Positions 1 to 11,340 of a DNA stretch of 64,000 nt are shown one piece after another. A program made the position numbers and the translations under genes. Under the pieces are notes generated by a model. That model had not been told where the DNA came from. It made no database searches and saw only the letters and a program-made list of their open reading frames with translations. The stretch's first letter is position 1. Each line of letters starts with the position of its first letter. The stretch is from NCBI GenBank assembly GCA_021234155.1, contig JAJEKV010000006.1, forward strand, positions 308,001 through 372,000, read 5' to 3'. This DNA is from Isoetes taiwanensis (lineage: Eukaryota > Streptophyta > Lycopodiopsida > Isoetales > Isoetaceae).

Positions 1-455
1 TGCTAGTCTCATTGGTTAAAGCGTTCTTATTAGGATATTGAATTATTTTAGTAGAGGTTCGAGCCTCCGTATCTCAAAATCTGAAATCTTAAGCGAACCC
101 ATATAGAGAGGAGTCTCGATATTACATATTCTAAAACTTAGGCAAACCTGTATTCCATGTTTCAAAATCATAGGCATCCCCAGTCATAAATAAAAGGCAC
201 CAGAGGCTCCAACATACAATCTTGGCCATACGATGGACAGATCCGATGACTGAGGTAGTCCAGGGTGCACCTCGTTTAGAATATGTAATACTCTTATTCC
301 TATCATGGTTCCCTCAGGGCGGGGGTTTTTTAACGCGGACAGTAATGCATTTGCTGCACCTCCTTTTTTGGGTCCCATAGGCCGATTGGTCTCCGTGGAC
401 GATAAAAAGCTATTCTATTCTATTTTATTTTATTCTATTAATAAATAGTTTGCTC
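1..455 (+). mobile_element. tRNA-derived SINE, left copy (5' end may lie outside window)
   Basis: A pol III-type B box (GGTTCGAGCC, 56-65) follows a degenerate A-box-like stretch near 4-18. The body up to about 292 matches, on the opposite strand, the copy at 11341-11625. It ends in a (TATTC/TATTT)n tail around 408-455, preceded by the block GTGGACGATAAAAA near 396. The head, the body shared with a second dispersed copy and the simple-repeat tail together define a SINE. The family name is unknown to me. Its A box is poorer than that of the right copy, so this copy is probably inactive. Confidence 0.7.
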
Positions 456-1015
456 TTAATTGTTCTAATTTTATATGCTTGGATTTGATTGTCATTTAAT
501 TTTGTAGCATTTTGGCATTCATTTGGATAGACTTCCTTTTACAAGCTATGCGTGTATAGTCCCTCAACAGGAGCAATTTCTGTGAAGTTACTTTGCTATG
601 CGCATATAGCGTCGATACATTTTTGAATCTCATGTTTACTTCTCTACCACTGTTTTTTATTCTTTTTATGTTTCCCATTTATTAGACCGAATTGCTTGTA
701 TTTTTAGGCTTTTTCATGTTTTGATAAAATATTTCTATTTTTTTTTAACACCCAAAATTGGCGGTCTTCTTTTCCATTTTTTTACCCTAAAATTGGGCCT
801 CGAATTTGAAATTGAGTTACAGGTTATTGAAGATGAAAGCCATAGAAGTTGCTTTTGAGATATTCTATTCTATTCTTCGATCACCCTAAAATAGCATGAA
901 TTTAACTAAAAAACCGATTTTTTTGGCGATTAGTGCAATTGATCCGTCACCTTGTTATATGTCGAATAACGCACAATATTTAATCTTATTTGCATTATTG
1001 CCAAAAATGCATGTG
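456..1015. other. AT-rich intergenic DNA, no gene seen
   Basis: Only short chance ORFs are present. A short ATTCT run occurs near 862-878 and may be another SINE-tail remnant. No coding, RNA or LTR signal was found. Confidence 0.6.
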
Positions 1016-1062
1016 AGAATAGAATAGAATAGAATAGAATAGGTTTTTTATCGTCCACTGGA
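1016..1062 (-). mobile_element. SINE 3'-tail fragment, inverted
   Basis: An (AGAAT/AATAG)n run followed by TTTTTTATCGTCCACTGGAG is the reverse complement of the 3' end of the SINE at 1-455 (GTGGACGATAAAAA plus the ATTCT tail). Only the tail end is recognisable, so this is a 5'-truncated or broken copy. Confidence 0.55.
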
Positions 1063-1898
1063 GAGAAAAAAATCAAATCTTTGTTTTGTTGTGTTATAAA
1101 GGACATGGTTTTTTTGGTGTGGGACAAAAAAACATTTGCCCCAAGCAATAGGGTAGGCTTGGGCCAAACGGTTGGAAAAGTTTAAAGGAAGAAAACCATG
1201 AAGCTTAATAGCTCAAGTAAGTTTTTGGAAAAATTGAACTGAAATTTGTTGTTCATTTTTGCGAATATGCAATCACATAATATTTAATTGGTGAAGCATA
1301 TTGGTTATTATATTGACCCAAAAGCAATAGCATCGCCAAAGTTGCCAGTGTTAGAAAGAATTTAGGTGAGCTAAGTAATACCTACAATAATGGCTATATG
1401 GGGTTCACTAATTGTTAGATAGATTTCTTGGTTTTGTCCATTAAACCTTGAGCAAGGTACATTATACGATATACGAAATTACATTTCGTAATCTCATGCA
1501 ATGAAAGGCGTATATTATTTGCATTTGAGATATTAAAGGTAGTTGAGATAATCAAGGTAGTGGTAGATTGTTAGATAAGGTTTTGTTTTATGTCATTCTC
1601 AAATAAGGGCTCGCATGAAACTAGACAAAAGCTCTAGCTAGGCTTTTCATTCATCTCAACAGTTTTTCTACAATGGTCTAGAGTGGGTAGCTGCACATCG
1701 CAGGCTACCCAAAAAATGAAAAACAAAGGGAATATCTAGTTATACACCTGGACCCCAAATAAAATTGTGTGTTACAGATGTTGGCTAGTGTACTTGCCGA
1801 GAGCTTATCGCCGGGATGAAAAACCCCCGCCCTTTCTGGTTTTCGAGGAAAAACCCTAGCGATAAAATCTCGACAAGGGGCTTGGACAATGCAAGGTT

Positions 1899-1901
<3 letters not shown>
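1063..1901. other. intergenic DNA, no gene seen
   Basis: No ORF worth keeping on either strand. The last 150 bases are richer in GC (GCCGGGATG, CCCCCGCCC) and run straight into the poly(A) tract at 1902, so they could be the 3' end of a small retroposon. I could not find flanking duplications. Confidence 0.5.

Positions 1902-1930
<29 letters not shown>
1902..1930 (+). repeat. 29-base poly(A) tract
   Basis: An uninterrupted run of 29 A. Its length and the sharp change in composition suggest the tail of a reverse-transcribed insertion on the plus strand, but the body of such an element is not identified. Confidence 0.6.
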
Positions 1931-1932
<2 letters not shown>

Positions 1933-3978
1933 AGTCTGAACTAGAATCCTAGACCAGACATCTGCCTCAGTCAATCCCTTGGCAGTATTATCACTCTACT
2001 ACTAGCATGAGCCTTTCTAGTATAGTATCAATTTACCTCCATAATCAGAACATGTACATGTATCACTAGATCATCTAGATATTCCCATACTAGTGCATTA
2101 TTTTTTACTGAATGGTAACTGCCTTTAGGGATTAGATGACAGTAATTTTCAGATCAAAGATATGAAAGAGTCATTACGTCTCACTTGATATTGTATCAAA
2201 AATCTGAAAAATTTGAAGTCTTCCAGATGCCTTAGGGCATATACAACAGTTTTCCACATTTTAAGACCCAAAAGAGACATTATGTCATGAATAAACCTGT
2301 TCTAGAAACCCCAGGCATTTCGAGTATTATAACAAGTGCCATTCTGGAACACTACCATGTATACCAAGAGCTAAACTTTTAGCTTTATTTAATATTTAAT
2401 GTTCTGTTCCAGCCACATACTTTCAGGCAGAAAGACCATTACTAGATGCATGTGAATTAAGTGTTTAGAGCCAACAATGTGATCCCAATCCCATGAATTT
2501 TTTAGTATTTATACCGTGGTTACACCCATGGTCTGTATGTTAAGTCCAAGTGGGATCATATTATCCCCTTATGGTCATTTTACTATATCACATTAATGGT
2601 TATACAGAACCTTTAGCAGTCAGTCATTTAAATCGATTTGTCCAACCTTTATTTTTTATTTATTGGCTTGTATGCCTTAGTTACCGCTTTTCCCATATGG
2701 CATGCCCATTAACTGTATTATACAAGTTAGAAAATAAGAAACATCAACATATCAGATTCAAAAATCAAATCTGCTTGCAGCGCAGGTCTGTACCATGTTT
2801 TATCTCAACATATTATCTATAAAACATATTCATAGATCCTTTTTCATTTTAACATCCGTAATCCACAAACTTTCAGACAGGAAATTCGTCACATTCTATA
2901 TCATTCATCATAATGTACTATAAGCAAACTTGACTTCAAAAAGAACCCTGTCCGTGAGCTTTGTAGACTAATCAGTGTGTTGTATAAGAACGCCCGTTGC
3001 ATTGTTTTTCAAAACTTGATCCATCCTTGCAGCCAAACCAAACTTGTAAAGCAAAAGAGACAATGAGAAGAAAACCCCATACCTGCAGCCAAATAATACC
3101 CTGTTAGCATAAAAAATGGTATCAGGGCAAGGGCCAAAAGGTACATTGGGGTTTTCAGCTCTTCGCTGATTACCCATTGTCCCTTTTGCCCTATTAGTAA
3201 GCCTTGACCATAAGAATATACTGAAATCAGAGTTAAACAATGGTATTTCAACTGAAATCCATGCTTGTATTTAGATCTAAGGATCCCTGCTATTAGAGAA
3301 TTCCAGAAATTTAAATCCTGTCATAAATCATCAGATTACACTTGTGTTTGTAAGCCTTACAGTATTTCCCTGTTAAATAGTCTCACTAAAAAGGCTATCT
3401 CCATACCTACAAATGGCATTAACTGATATATATCAGCCTATGTCTAATAGACGGATATGATTATACCCTGTTTAATGACCGTTATAAGCTATTGCAACTA
3501 ATAAATAAGGTGACTTCCAGTCTGTTGGCTATCAGCTGCAACATCTAAGGCCTTTAAAGATTCATAGTTTAACCCTTTATTTTTAGCCTTATGTATTTCT
3601 GATGCTTCTAGCATAGGTCAGAATCTATATGAATAGCTCATCCTCACTATTTTTATCACGTGAACCCATCCAATAAATTTATTTATGTGACCATAACCAC
3701 ATATCAAACAAATAGAACTAATATGAAGCCAAATTGAGGTCTGGATAGGACTCTATCCTGTTTGGGAACATCAAACAGCCATGGCTTCAAATGTATAGTG
3801 TGACCTACATTTAATTAGCTATCAGCCGTAACTACTATGGCCATAAAACTTAGAATATAAACCCCTATTTTTATCCTTACACCTGTATTTCTAATGCATC
3901 TAGCATTAACCTGGATCTTTATGAGCAGACCTGTCTCATGATTTACACCATGTGAAATCAGGAACTAGCCTTTTTAAA
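1931..3978. other. intergenic DNA, no gene seen
   Basis: Two kilobases of AT-rich sequence with many stops in all frames. It could be intron of the minus-strand ORF at 3979-4437, but no convincing splice-site and exon pair was found. Confidence 0.5.
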
Positions 3979-4437
3979 TTACTCTATGCAACTATAACCA
4001 CCTATTAAACCGTGTAAATCCAAATGAAGCCTGATCAAAGTCTGGATCTCAATCTCCTGAGTTTCTTGAATTTTATGTATCTCTTGATACTCATCCTGGC
4101 GTCTTTTGCCGAAGTGTCTGGGACCTCTTGGATAATTTCTATCCTCCCTTTGAAAGCCGCCTCTTCTTTGTCCATAGCCACCTCTACCGCCTCTAGAATT
4201 CATTCTGTGATCGGATTTAGATGGACGAACAGTATATGCTTCAAGCTCCCGCTTCAAATCAGTAATATTAAGTGCTTCATTCTCTGAGTCCGATGTATAG
4301 TTTTCATCAGAAAAATAGCCCATTATGTGGGCGCCTGCACCCAAATGAGACTCACCTACTACTGAATCCTTGTCATAGATCTTCTGCAAGGTCCACCGGT
4401 CTTTGCCGCTTTTCAAGCACGCATCCACTAAATGCAC
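3979..4437 (-). CDS. hypothetical RGG-rich protein or exon
   Basis: A 152-codon ORF. The N-terminal third is acidic (YFSDENYTSDSENE, about residues 41-54). It is followed by a basic glycine/arginine-rich stretch with RGGRGGYGQRRGGF (about residues 82-95) and more RG/RP pairs. RGG boxes usually bind RNA, so a nucleic-acid-binding role is likely, either as an exon of a host gene or as a gag/coat-like remnant. No zinc knuckle or catalytic motif is present. The biased composition is unlikely to be chance, but neither end is certain and no neighbouring exon was found. I do not recognise the family. Confidence 0.4.
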   Translation of the reverse strand: MHLVDACLKSGKDRWTLQKIYDKDSVVGESHLGAGAHIMGYFSDENYTSDSENEALNITDLKRELEAYTVRPSKSDHRMNSRGGRGGYGQRRGGFQREDRNYPRGPRHFGKRRQDEYQEIHKIQETQEIEIQTLIRLHLDLHGLIGGYSCIE

Positions 4438-5094
4438 CGTTTTAGGGCTTATTTTTATTCAATATGGTTGAATCCTATGCAAGTAAACCTGGTTTTTTCC
4501 TTAGTATTAATACGTCCATTGCAAAGTAATTTAGACCATTGTATTTTTCTGGAATAACTAGGTCTGTATTGTATCTCTCAACAAAATATCATATAATGAG
4601 TAAAGAGTTAGAAGTTTCAATAAAAGGTACTTCTTGCAATAATAATAAAAAAAAAAAAAAAACCCACCCTCCACAGAGAATATCAAAGTCGCGCATCACC
4701 CCTAGACCTGCACATCACCAACAAAAAAAAAACTAATAGAAAAAAAAACCTCGAAAAAGCGAGGGGCTGGTCACGCGTGCCACGCGACAAAAAACAACAT
4801 TTACAATAATATACATATTAAGGGAGGGTGGGTGGGAGTCAAGGGAACTGCTGAGAGAGGAGAAAACGCCGATGAGAAGTCTATGAAGAACCTGCAAGAA
4901 ATAACTATCCCCAAACGAACCAAAGCCCCAGAAAATGCATGCAATGCTTGCATGCATGGGAGAGATGCATGCTCGCCCATTCGAGAATACCGATCCGATG
5001 GCTCGAATCGATGGCATTGCTTGGTCACAGAATTTATTCAATCATGAGAGTCAAAGTTCTAATTGTTTCATTTCATTAGAATTAGGGAAGGATA
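4438..5094. other. intergenic DNA with A-rich tracts
   Basis: A-tracts lie near 4649-4663 and 4728-4748. A GC-richer patch at 4750-5040 has only short overlapping ORFs on both strands, which I regard as chance. Confidence 0.45.
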
Positions 5095-5290
5095 ATAGGC
5101 TTTCGCAATTGGAGTAAAGAGATGTTAGGTCACTTATTCTAGGAATTGTAAAGTTTGGCGTTGACATTAGGCTTTGGCACTTGGGAGTGTGGAGTTGCTA
5201 GACCAAATATTGTCCATTAGATGTTGATTAGGCTTTGGCACTTGGAATGAAGAGATACTAAACCAAATATTTTTTACTATCTTTTGTGAT
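5095..5290. repeat. three degenerate tandem units
   Basis: The phrase TAGGCTTT(G/C)GCA-TTGG recurs at about 5095, 5168 and 5228. Each is followed by a similar GAGATRYTARACCAAATATT-type stretch, giving imperfect units of 60-70 bases. It is a short decayed tandem repeat of unknown origin. Confidence 0.5.
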
Positions 5291-6849
5291 GCATTGAGCA
5301 TAACTTTGTCGTGGAGATTAGGTTGTCAACAATCACAATTGTACATGGTATTTGACTATAGTATGGGAGCGCTTTTATTCCATATTCTTAGATGACCAAG
5401 CCAGTTATCTACAACACCTCTCATTACATACCAATAGTTGTTTGTTTCTTGTAAAACTATAATAAATCAAGCCAAATCACGTCCTTCTTAGGCCATAGTC
5501 ATTGTAAATCATAAACATAATCCAGATAAATACAACATGTATTAGAAATTTGACATAGAAGTTATTTGATTCTTCTTTTGCAGGTCTAGCATCTTGTTAT
5601 CATTCTTTTGTTGGTCTGACATATGGTTATCCTGCATCTACATTTATTTTTTATGTTTTCCAATAGCCTATGAGCGTCATGCTAGATGTCTGCCACTACA
5701 ATTGCATAACTGTTATAGGAGATCGGAGATTTAACTTCTCATACCACATCCAACATCTAAGCATGCTTGCCAGGTTTATACTTCGAAAATACGAGCAGAC
5801 ATTGAAGATTATATTTTACAATGTTTCCATGGCTCAAGCAGGTTTATGCTGCACAGACGACAATTGTGGATCAGATCGCCAAAGCTGAAATAAACTTCTA
5901 ATAGTTCTAGAGGCTATTAGTGCTTATGTATCTGAAATAGCAGACGCCTGCCCATGCATTGCCAAGCATCTCTGCACTCCAAGTGAAAAGTATGACCACA
6001 AACAGGTAATAATTACAAGATTTCATTGCGTGATTATCTCAAGCAAATACTGCATCCGCAATATGCACAACAAAAATCTCTAAAAGCTTACCAAAACCAT
6101 CCATCTGTTTCACACCCTAATTAAAAGCTCGTACATCGCTGCACTCCACGACAAATAACAATGATATAATTTTAAATTACATATAATGGCATACTTCATA
6201 GACCAGAAATTTTAACAAAGGTCGTTGGGATGAGAATTAGCAAAGTAAGAAATAATGTTGTAGCAAGTACAATCAGTCTCAAATGCCTCTGCTGGATGCA
6301 AGAAAATTGACGTGTATTTACAATTTAAAAGATATCAAAATGCATTCTAGGGAAAGATCCTTGCACAACATCATCCATTGAGCTGAATGAATGAAAATAC
6401 AATGACCCACACGGGTACCTGCAATGAGGCCCCAACATGAGTGAATATGAGTGAAAAAATTCAACAATGACCTCAACCATACAGCTAGGCTCAAAAAATA
6501 TAACTCGGCCCACGATCCACAAAGTTTCCGAACCCAAAACTGCACCCAAACTCCATCCAAGTCAGAATTGAGTAGACCAAAAGGTGCACCTCGGCTCGTA
6601 ACTCCCCAAATGTTGACTCCCAACCCCCACCCCAACAAGAAGGGGTAGAAGTGAAAACTGCAACCGCAACCACCTCGGAACCGCTGAAAATCGGCTACCA
6701 CCTCAGTGTCAAGAAAGAGGATCGGGCCAAACTGCAAAACACAATCACACAAATGGTTAACATGAAAAGATTAGGAGCCCTATGGCCAAACATGCATCAC
6801 GCTCGAAAGGCAAGCAGAGCACAAGAATCTGACAGCAGAATAGAGAAAT
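5291..6849. other. intergenic DNA, no supported gene
   Basis: Several overlapping ORFs of 60-145 codons occur on both strands around 6318-6854. They have no family features and shadow one another. I see no splice-consistent gene. Confidence 0.45.
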
Positions 6850-7265
6850 TATAAAGAATCCTCGGAAGCGACATTGCTACGCCGAGATAGAGAGAAAATA
6901 TATAGATACACTAGGCTCAACCGTGGGGATCTTCCCATTAGTGCCCCTCTAGAAGCCATAAAGCTACACCAGGAAGAGAAAATAGGCACATCCAATAGAA
7001 GAACGCTTTGGAGCCTACGCAGAAGCGACAAGTGCTACGCCAGGAGAGAGAGAGTAAAAGCACGACCAATGGAAAAAAAATCTGAGAGAAAACCCCACGG
7101 GAAAAGAGAGCAAGAGAGAAAACATACACAAGAGAGAATATACACAAAAATATACAAAGCAGGATTGAGAAGTCATCAAGAATCATCAGAAGCTACATTG
7201 CTACGCCGAGACAGAGAGAAACACATATAGAGATATCTAGATACATATAGAGATACACCAGGTCC
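6850..7265 (+). repeat. dispersed short repeat, three copies
   Basis: A unit reading approximately AAGCGACATTGCTACGCCGA followed by GA-rich GAGAGAAA sequence occurs at about 6854-6900, 7020-7060 and 7186-7226. The first and last copies also share a following ATATAGATACA..CCA(G)GTC/CTC stretch. The copies are 80-90% alike, which suggests local duplication of a GA-rich segment. Confidence 0.5.
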
Positions 7266-7905
7266 GACCGCAAAAAATACCCCCAAGAGAGAATATATAC
7301 AAGAAAAAAGGGGCCGCCCAAAAAGAATTGGCCCTAACAGAGTGGAACAGCTAATGTAAAGCCCAACCTAAATATCAGAGGAGGGAGAGAGGGAACTCCA
7401 CGCAACAAAGAATTCAGGTCAGAGGAAACGCCGATGAAGGAAAGAAGCAAGCAACAGAGTGTATATATAGATGACAAAGCCAAAACGAGAGCCTGCGCTA
7501 TAAAAAGCACAGGCCACAGAAAGAGCGGATCCAAAACTGGCGTGCGCCAAAACAGACGTCCCTTTCCCTAGAATGGTGGTTCTTTTCTGTAGAAGAAGAG
7601 AACCATGGCAAAATAGAGAACATTCAGCCACTTAGTAGTTGTCTATCTTGGGTAAATCTAGTTCTTGCATCATCATATTCAAGTACAGAACCATAAATAA
7701 TGGAAATAACAAACATGAGGTGTCCAACAGTAACTGTTATATGCATCATACAAACGCATAGATGCTAATGTACCCAACCAGCCTAGAGGAATATGGGTGC
7801 TTAGTCCAGGACTGAGATTTAGAGAAAAAATAGAATTCGCGAGTTTTAAGTTAGGCAGGCCAATCTAGAAAATAAGTACCGAGTACAACACTGATTTGGA
7901 GAGAA
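7266..7905. other. intergenic DNA, no gene seen
   Basis: No ORF with recognisable features. It sits between the GA-rich repeat and the LINE remnant. Confidence 0.5.
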
Positions 7906-8580
7906 TTACCCAACTATCAACCGTATTCTTATAGATGACCTTCCATTTAATGTTATCAACCACTGGGTAGAGATGGCTCTAGGAAGTCTTCCTTCGCAAT
8001 GGAACATTAACATAGCCATCCCAGTCCCCACAACCCTACCAACTGCAGCACAATCATGGTCACTTATGGTAAAACTATTGATCAAAATTCTTGAGCAGCA
8101 ACTAACAGCACGGATAAAGGAAACAAAGGTATGTGCACATTCACATGCAGTGTTTAATCTAAACACTCCATTATAGACCATATTTTCATGTTGCATGCCT
8201 TTATTAGAGACATAAAAAAGAAATGGCAAGATATGTATTATTCTTTGTGGATATTGCGACTGCTTTTGACACAGTTGGGGAGAAGTTTGCAGTTAGGAGT
8301 CGCCGAAGAGTTGCAAAATGCATACAGACTATAGAAAACATCTTAGCTCGAATGCCACTATCATGACAACTTATCACATGGTGTTGGAGTTTGCCAAGGG
8401 TGTCCACTCTCTTCCACACTATTTGAACTATACATTGATCAGCTTGAGGATTGCATTTCTCAGCATAGAGATGGAGGAGCCCGACTTGTTCACTATATCG
8501 TCTGACAACTGATATACGTAGAATATGTGGATGTCCTAGCTTACACCATAACAACAGGATGGGCGCTCATGACTATGGTG
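7906..8580 (+). pseudogene. decayed non-LTR (LINE) reverse transcriptase
   Basis: Conceptual translation shows reverse transcriptase motifs in order but in changing frames. An 'xRTIMVTYGK'-like segment lies near 8045. IDHIFMLHAFIRDIKKKWQD at about 8170-8235 corresponds to the usual TDHIFxLRxxIEExxKKxxxL block. FVDIATAFDTVGE follows near 8250 (the F-D-x-KKAFD motif). GVCQGCPLSSTLFELYID is near 8400. A mutated YADD box reading EYVD is near 8530. At least one frameshift and several stops are present. The catalytic second Asp region is altered, so it is inactive. The QGCPLSxTLF..YID signature differs from that of LINE A and LINE B, so this is another LINE clade. Confidence 0.7.
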
Positions 8581-8757
8581 CTTAGGGATGCCGACGCTTT
8601 TCCTTGTAGCTTGCACATTCCAGGTTCTATTTTCGATTATCTTTAGCTCATTGGAAAGCCTGTTCCAAGAGCTCTCTAATGATATCAATTTTATGAGAGT
8701 TTGTTATCAGGTTAGGGGTCAGATTAGGCCTATTGATTTCGGCCTCTTTTAGTAGAG

Positions 8758-9081
8758 ATGGGAAAGACGGATACTGCTTCATCGAAGGCGGTGGCAAAAT
8801 GGCATGAGTCTACTGCCAGCTTGGTGATAGGCGACCTTCCAATTATGCAAAAAGAGGTAAATAACTCATTGGAATGCTATTTGCCTTCGGTGGCAGTTGC
8901 TCCAATAGTTCTTGAAGAAAGGAATTTTCCTCCCTTGCAAGACACTGCGAATAAGGGAGCAGAAGTTCCTCATCCTCAAGCTAATGATGTTGCTTGGAAG
9001 TCATCTGACTTTGTTATGAAAGTTTCATGTCAAAGATTTAGTGATTGCCTTTATAAGGATATAAATAATGCATCTAGATAG
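8758..9081 (+). CDS. hypothetical ORF, possibly retroelement remnant
   Basis: A 107-codon ORF starting at an ATG. Its composition is protein-like (for example VEERNFPPLQ-type acidic/proline segments) but has no motif I recognise. Sequence after the stop (9100-9300) still reads partly like coding sequence with stops, so the ORF may be the open part of a longer dead gene. It lies between a LINE remnant and the H3-tail-like region. Function unknown. Confidence 0.25.
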   Translation: MGKTDTASSKAVAKWHESTASLVIGDLPIMQKEVNNSLECYLPSVAVAPIVLEERNFPPLQDTANKGAEVPHPQANDVAWKSSDFVMKVSCQRFSDCLYKDINNASR

Positions 9082-9460
9082 CCAGCATATCAGATGTTTG
9101 ACGAGTCTTGTCTAAGGGTGTAAGGATGATGTTGGCAATTTTGGATACATTGAAAGCTCGACATACTCAACTTCAATAGCAATTGCCTCCGGATGACATA
9201 TTTTACGAGTCTGATTGTCAGAATGTAGGTCAAGCCTTGGGTAATTCCGTGGTTGAGGTGGACCATCAAGCTCATATTAAGTGTGTCAAGAATTATATAC
9301 ATGTATTATATGATTTGTCTTCAACATTTGTTGGATATTTAATGTAAATAAAGATTGGATTCTTTACCGTGATACATGGGTTACAAGTTGTGTAAGATAT
9401 TTAATTACCACAACCTCCCTTGTCAAGCGCTAGTAGTAATGTAAGGAAACCAACAGGATC

Positions 9461-9488
9461 CCAAGCTGCCTCGGAGAGGCCAGCTTGG
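9461..9488. other. perfect-arm hairpin
   Basis: CCAAGCTGCCTC, a three-base loop, then GAGGCCAGCTTGG: 12 paired bases with one bulge. It lies just upstream of the block shared with element C (9525-9585). It may be a transcription-level structure or the edge of an old LTR or 3' region. No LTR partner was found. Confidence 0.5.
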
Positions 9489-9524
9489 CAAGCCCGTTAC
9501 AAAAAATGAGTAACCCCTTATATA

Positions 9525-9585
9525 GTGCACCCAGGGCCTTTTCAAAAGTTTTGAAAGTGCTTCTCGCATAATGTGTGAATGGTAG
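9525..9585 (+). repeat. block shared with element C promoter region
   Basis: The phrase CCTTTTCAAAAGTTTTGAAAG followed by TGCYTCTCGC and a TGTGTGA-type end recurs at about 37188-37232 and 37390-37435 in the H3-carrying element C. About 100 bases further on, both places also have AAACCCTAAAA and a TATAAATA box. This links the decayed region here to the H3-element family. Its role is unknown, probably promoter or untranslated leader. Confidence 0.6.
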
Positions 9586-9690
9586 CAGTACTTTTTGTCT
9601 AAAAGAACCTAATGTCTTAATCTAGCAAACACTAATGTTTTACATAATGGTATAACAAGAAATTGCAGGTCGAAACCCTAAAACTCCCAG

Positions 9691-9700
9691 ACCTATAAAT
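9691..9700 (+). promoter_or_regulatory. TATA box upstream of the H3-tail ORF
   Basis: CCTATAAATAGACC lies about 115 bases before the ATG at 9806, with a leader (AAGGCGATTTCTAAGCGCTC) resembling the leader after the TATAAATA box at 37611 in element C (AAGGCGATTTTCGAGCTCCT). Position and shared leader support a real, if perhaps dead, promoter. Confidence 0.5.
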
Positions 9701-9805
9701 AGACCCTTAGGGTTCTTCATTTTCACCATACTCCTCCAGCTTGCTGCTCTTTGACCAAGAAGGCGATTTCTAAGCGCTCGGAAGGCGATCGACTTATTTC
9801 AAAAC

Positions 9806-9901
9806 ATGGTCCGCACCAAACAAACTGCTCGAGTGGTTATGTTAGATGGATCGACAAGTGTCCAGGTTCTTGCAGTAGAACAGAAGGCGAGGGAGGCTTG
9901 A
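9806..9901 (+). pseudogene. ORF beginning with the histone H3 tail (MVRTKQTAR)
   Basis: The ATG is followed by codons for VRTKQTARVVMLDGSTS. Residues 3-9 equal the universal H3 tail RTKQTAR, with Val for Ala just after the initiator, then the sequence diverges before reaching K9-equivalent context. A stop comes after 31 codons, but the same frame continues with an acidic, Gln-rich stretch to about 10020 with another stop. Upstream DNA matches element C, which encodes an H3-fold protein, so I read this as the broken 5' end of a third H3-related retroelement gene. No H3 core is visible downstream. Chance identity of seven residues in the correct position is unlikely but not excluded. Confidence 0.5.
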
Positions 9902-10504
9902 GAGCGAGCCAGAGATGAAGGAAATCTAAACCCAAACCCAAACACTCGGGAGGACGACGAGCAACATCAGGACCAAGAAGAACAACAACAGGACCCTGAT
10001 AACCAATAAAACCCAGAGAATCAGGGCAATGGAGTAGGCTCAACAAGCTTTCCCCCTTGAAACCGTACATGAGAGTTTTCCCCCATACGGCTCAAGTTCG
10101 GTCCCCCAGTCAGTCTCGACGGAGCAGGTATAGTGTTAAGTACATTCGTCTATGTTTGATTTATTTCATATGATTCAAATATTCATCAATTCATAATATT
10201 GGCCATTGTATTAAGGACACATTAGTATAATATAATAATTGACTTAATGTTTTCGCTATCGTCAGCCTATGCCATAATATCTACACATATTGAAGTTCAT
10301 AGGTTACAAAGTAATGTCATATAATATCAAATCATGCTCAACCTCTTTAACTTCATCACCATCCCATTGTAAGAGGAGCGATACATGTCTCTTGATCTAG
10401 TTTTCTCCTCCATTCTCATCGCCAAAGTAACCATCAAGTATTTGCTGTTCTGGACTATCTGTTGGAGACCGCAACTGAAGGTCTTGATGGTTATTAATTG
10501 TACA

Positions 10505-11000
10505 CCATGCCATGTGATAATTTCTTCAACTGGATGGTGACAGATGCACCTAATGAGAATGCTATACTCGATTAGGGTGTGAAGTTGAAGGGCACCTCGT
10601 TGTATGTGGACCACAACCTCACCTGCTATAACAGGATTCTTATCGATGAGAGCTAGCTCACATAAAGAATATAAGAAGCACTGGATGTGGTGTTGTGTTG
10701 GCCCGAGGCGAGGTGCGGGTTTTCCATCCTCCCCACTTTGGAGTTGCAGATATTGTGCGTAGAGGCACTACAACCCATCAGTTTATTGCTAGTACTCCAA
10801 CATTTTCTGATGCTATTGCTACTCTTTGGGGCACGTCAATTGCCGTTGTTGCTTTGCCAGTTGCTGATGCTACTGCAACCTCTCTAGGTGTTTCCACTGC
10901 CGTTGTTGCTCCATGAGTTGTTGATGCTACTGCAACCCCTCAGGGTACTACCACTTCCAAATCAGATCCATAGGAGGCAGTCAATCCAGATTTGAATTAA
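10505..11000 (+). pseudogene. decayed retroelement coding remnant
   Basis: Reads, with stops and a frame change near 10665, as protein-like text. DNFFNWMVTDAPNENAILD is followed by LYVDHNLTCYNRILIDES, then an open stretch at 10695-10916 (GEVRVFHPPHFGVADIVRRG) and an Ala/Thr/Val-rich tail. The pattern resembles accessory or capsid-like plant retrotransposon ORFs, but I cannot name it. It is probably the same dead element as the H3-tail ORF at 9806. Confidence 0.35.
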
Positions 11001-11057
11001 GAGACATGCATGGTCGAAGTATTATACTATACTAGTAATAGTGCCTAGGGATTAGTT

Positions 11058-11158
11058 GGAAACCTGTAAATGATTTGTTTCTTTACATGGAGCATAAGGA
11101 AGCGAATTGAAAACCTGTAAATGATGTGTTTCTTTATGTGAAGAGCATAAGGAAGTGA
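11058..11158. repeat. 51-base tandem duplication
   Basis: GAAACCTGTAAATGATTTGT... at 11058-11106 repeats at 11108-11158 with a few substitutions (GATGTGT, TTATGTGAAG). It is a local duplication in non-coding DNA. Confidence 0.7.
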
Positions 11159-11340
11159 CAAAAGGAAACGTTACATGGCAATGCCTTCAAACATATATTC
11201 CCCTGTTCAAACTAAACCTTCATTTTCTCTCCTTCCGTCGCCAAGCACAGATTAGCCGGTTTCCAAAGTGGTTGCCCAACAATAACGGCCACCGCCAGTT
11301 TACACCCTATAGCAAGTTTGGAGCAGTCATTGGCATATTC

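Noticed and set aside
6318-7230. Cluster of ORFs up to 144 codons on both strands
   Set aside because: They overlap each other, and their composition follows the GA-rich repeats. No splice or family support.
6850-7265. CRISPR-like spaced repeats
   Set aside because: Three imperfect copies at irregular spacing in a plant genome; no CRISPR features.
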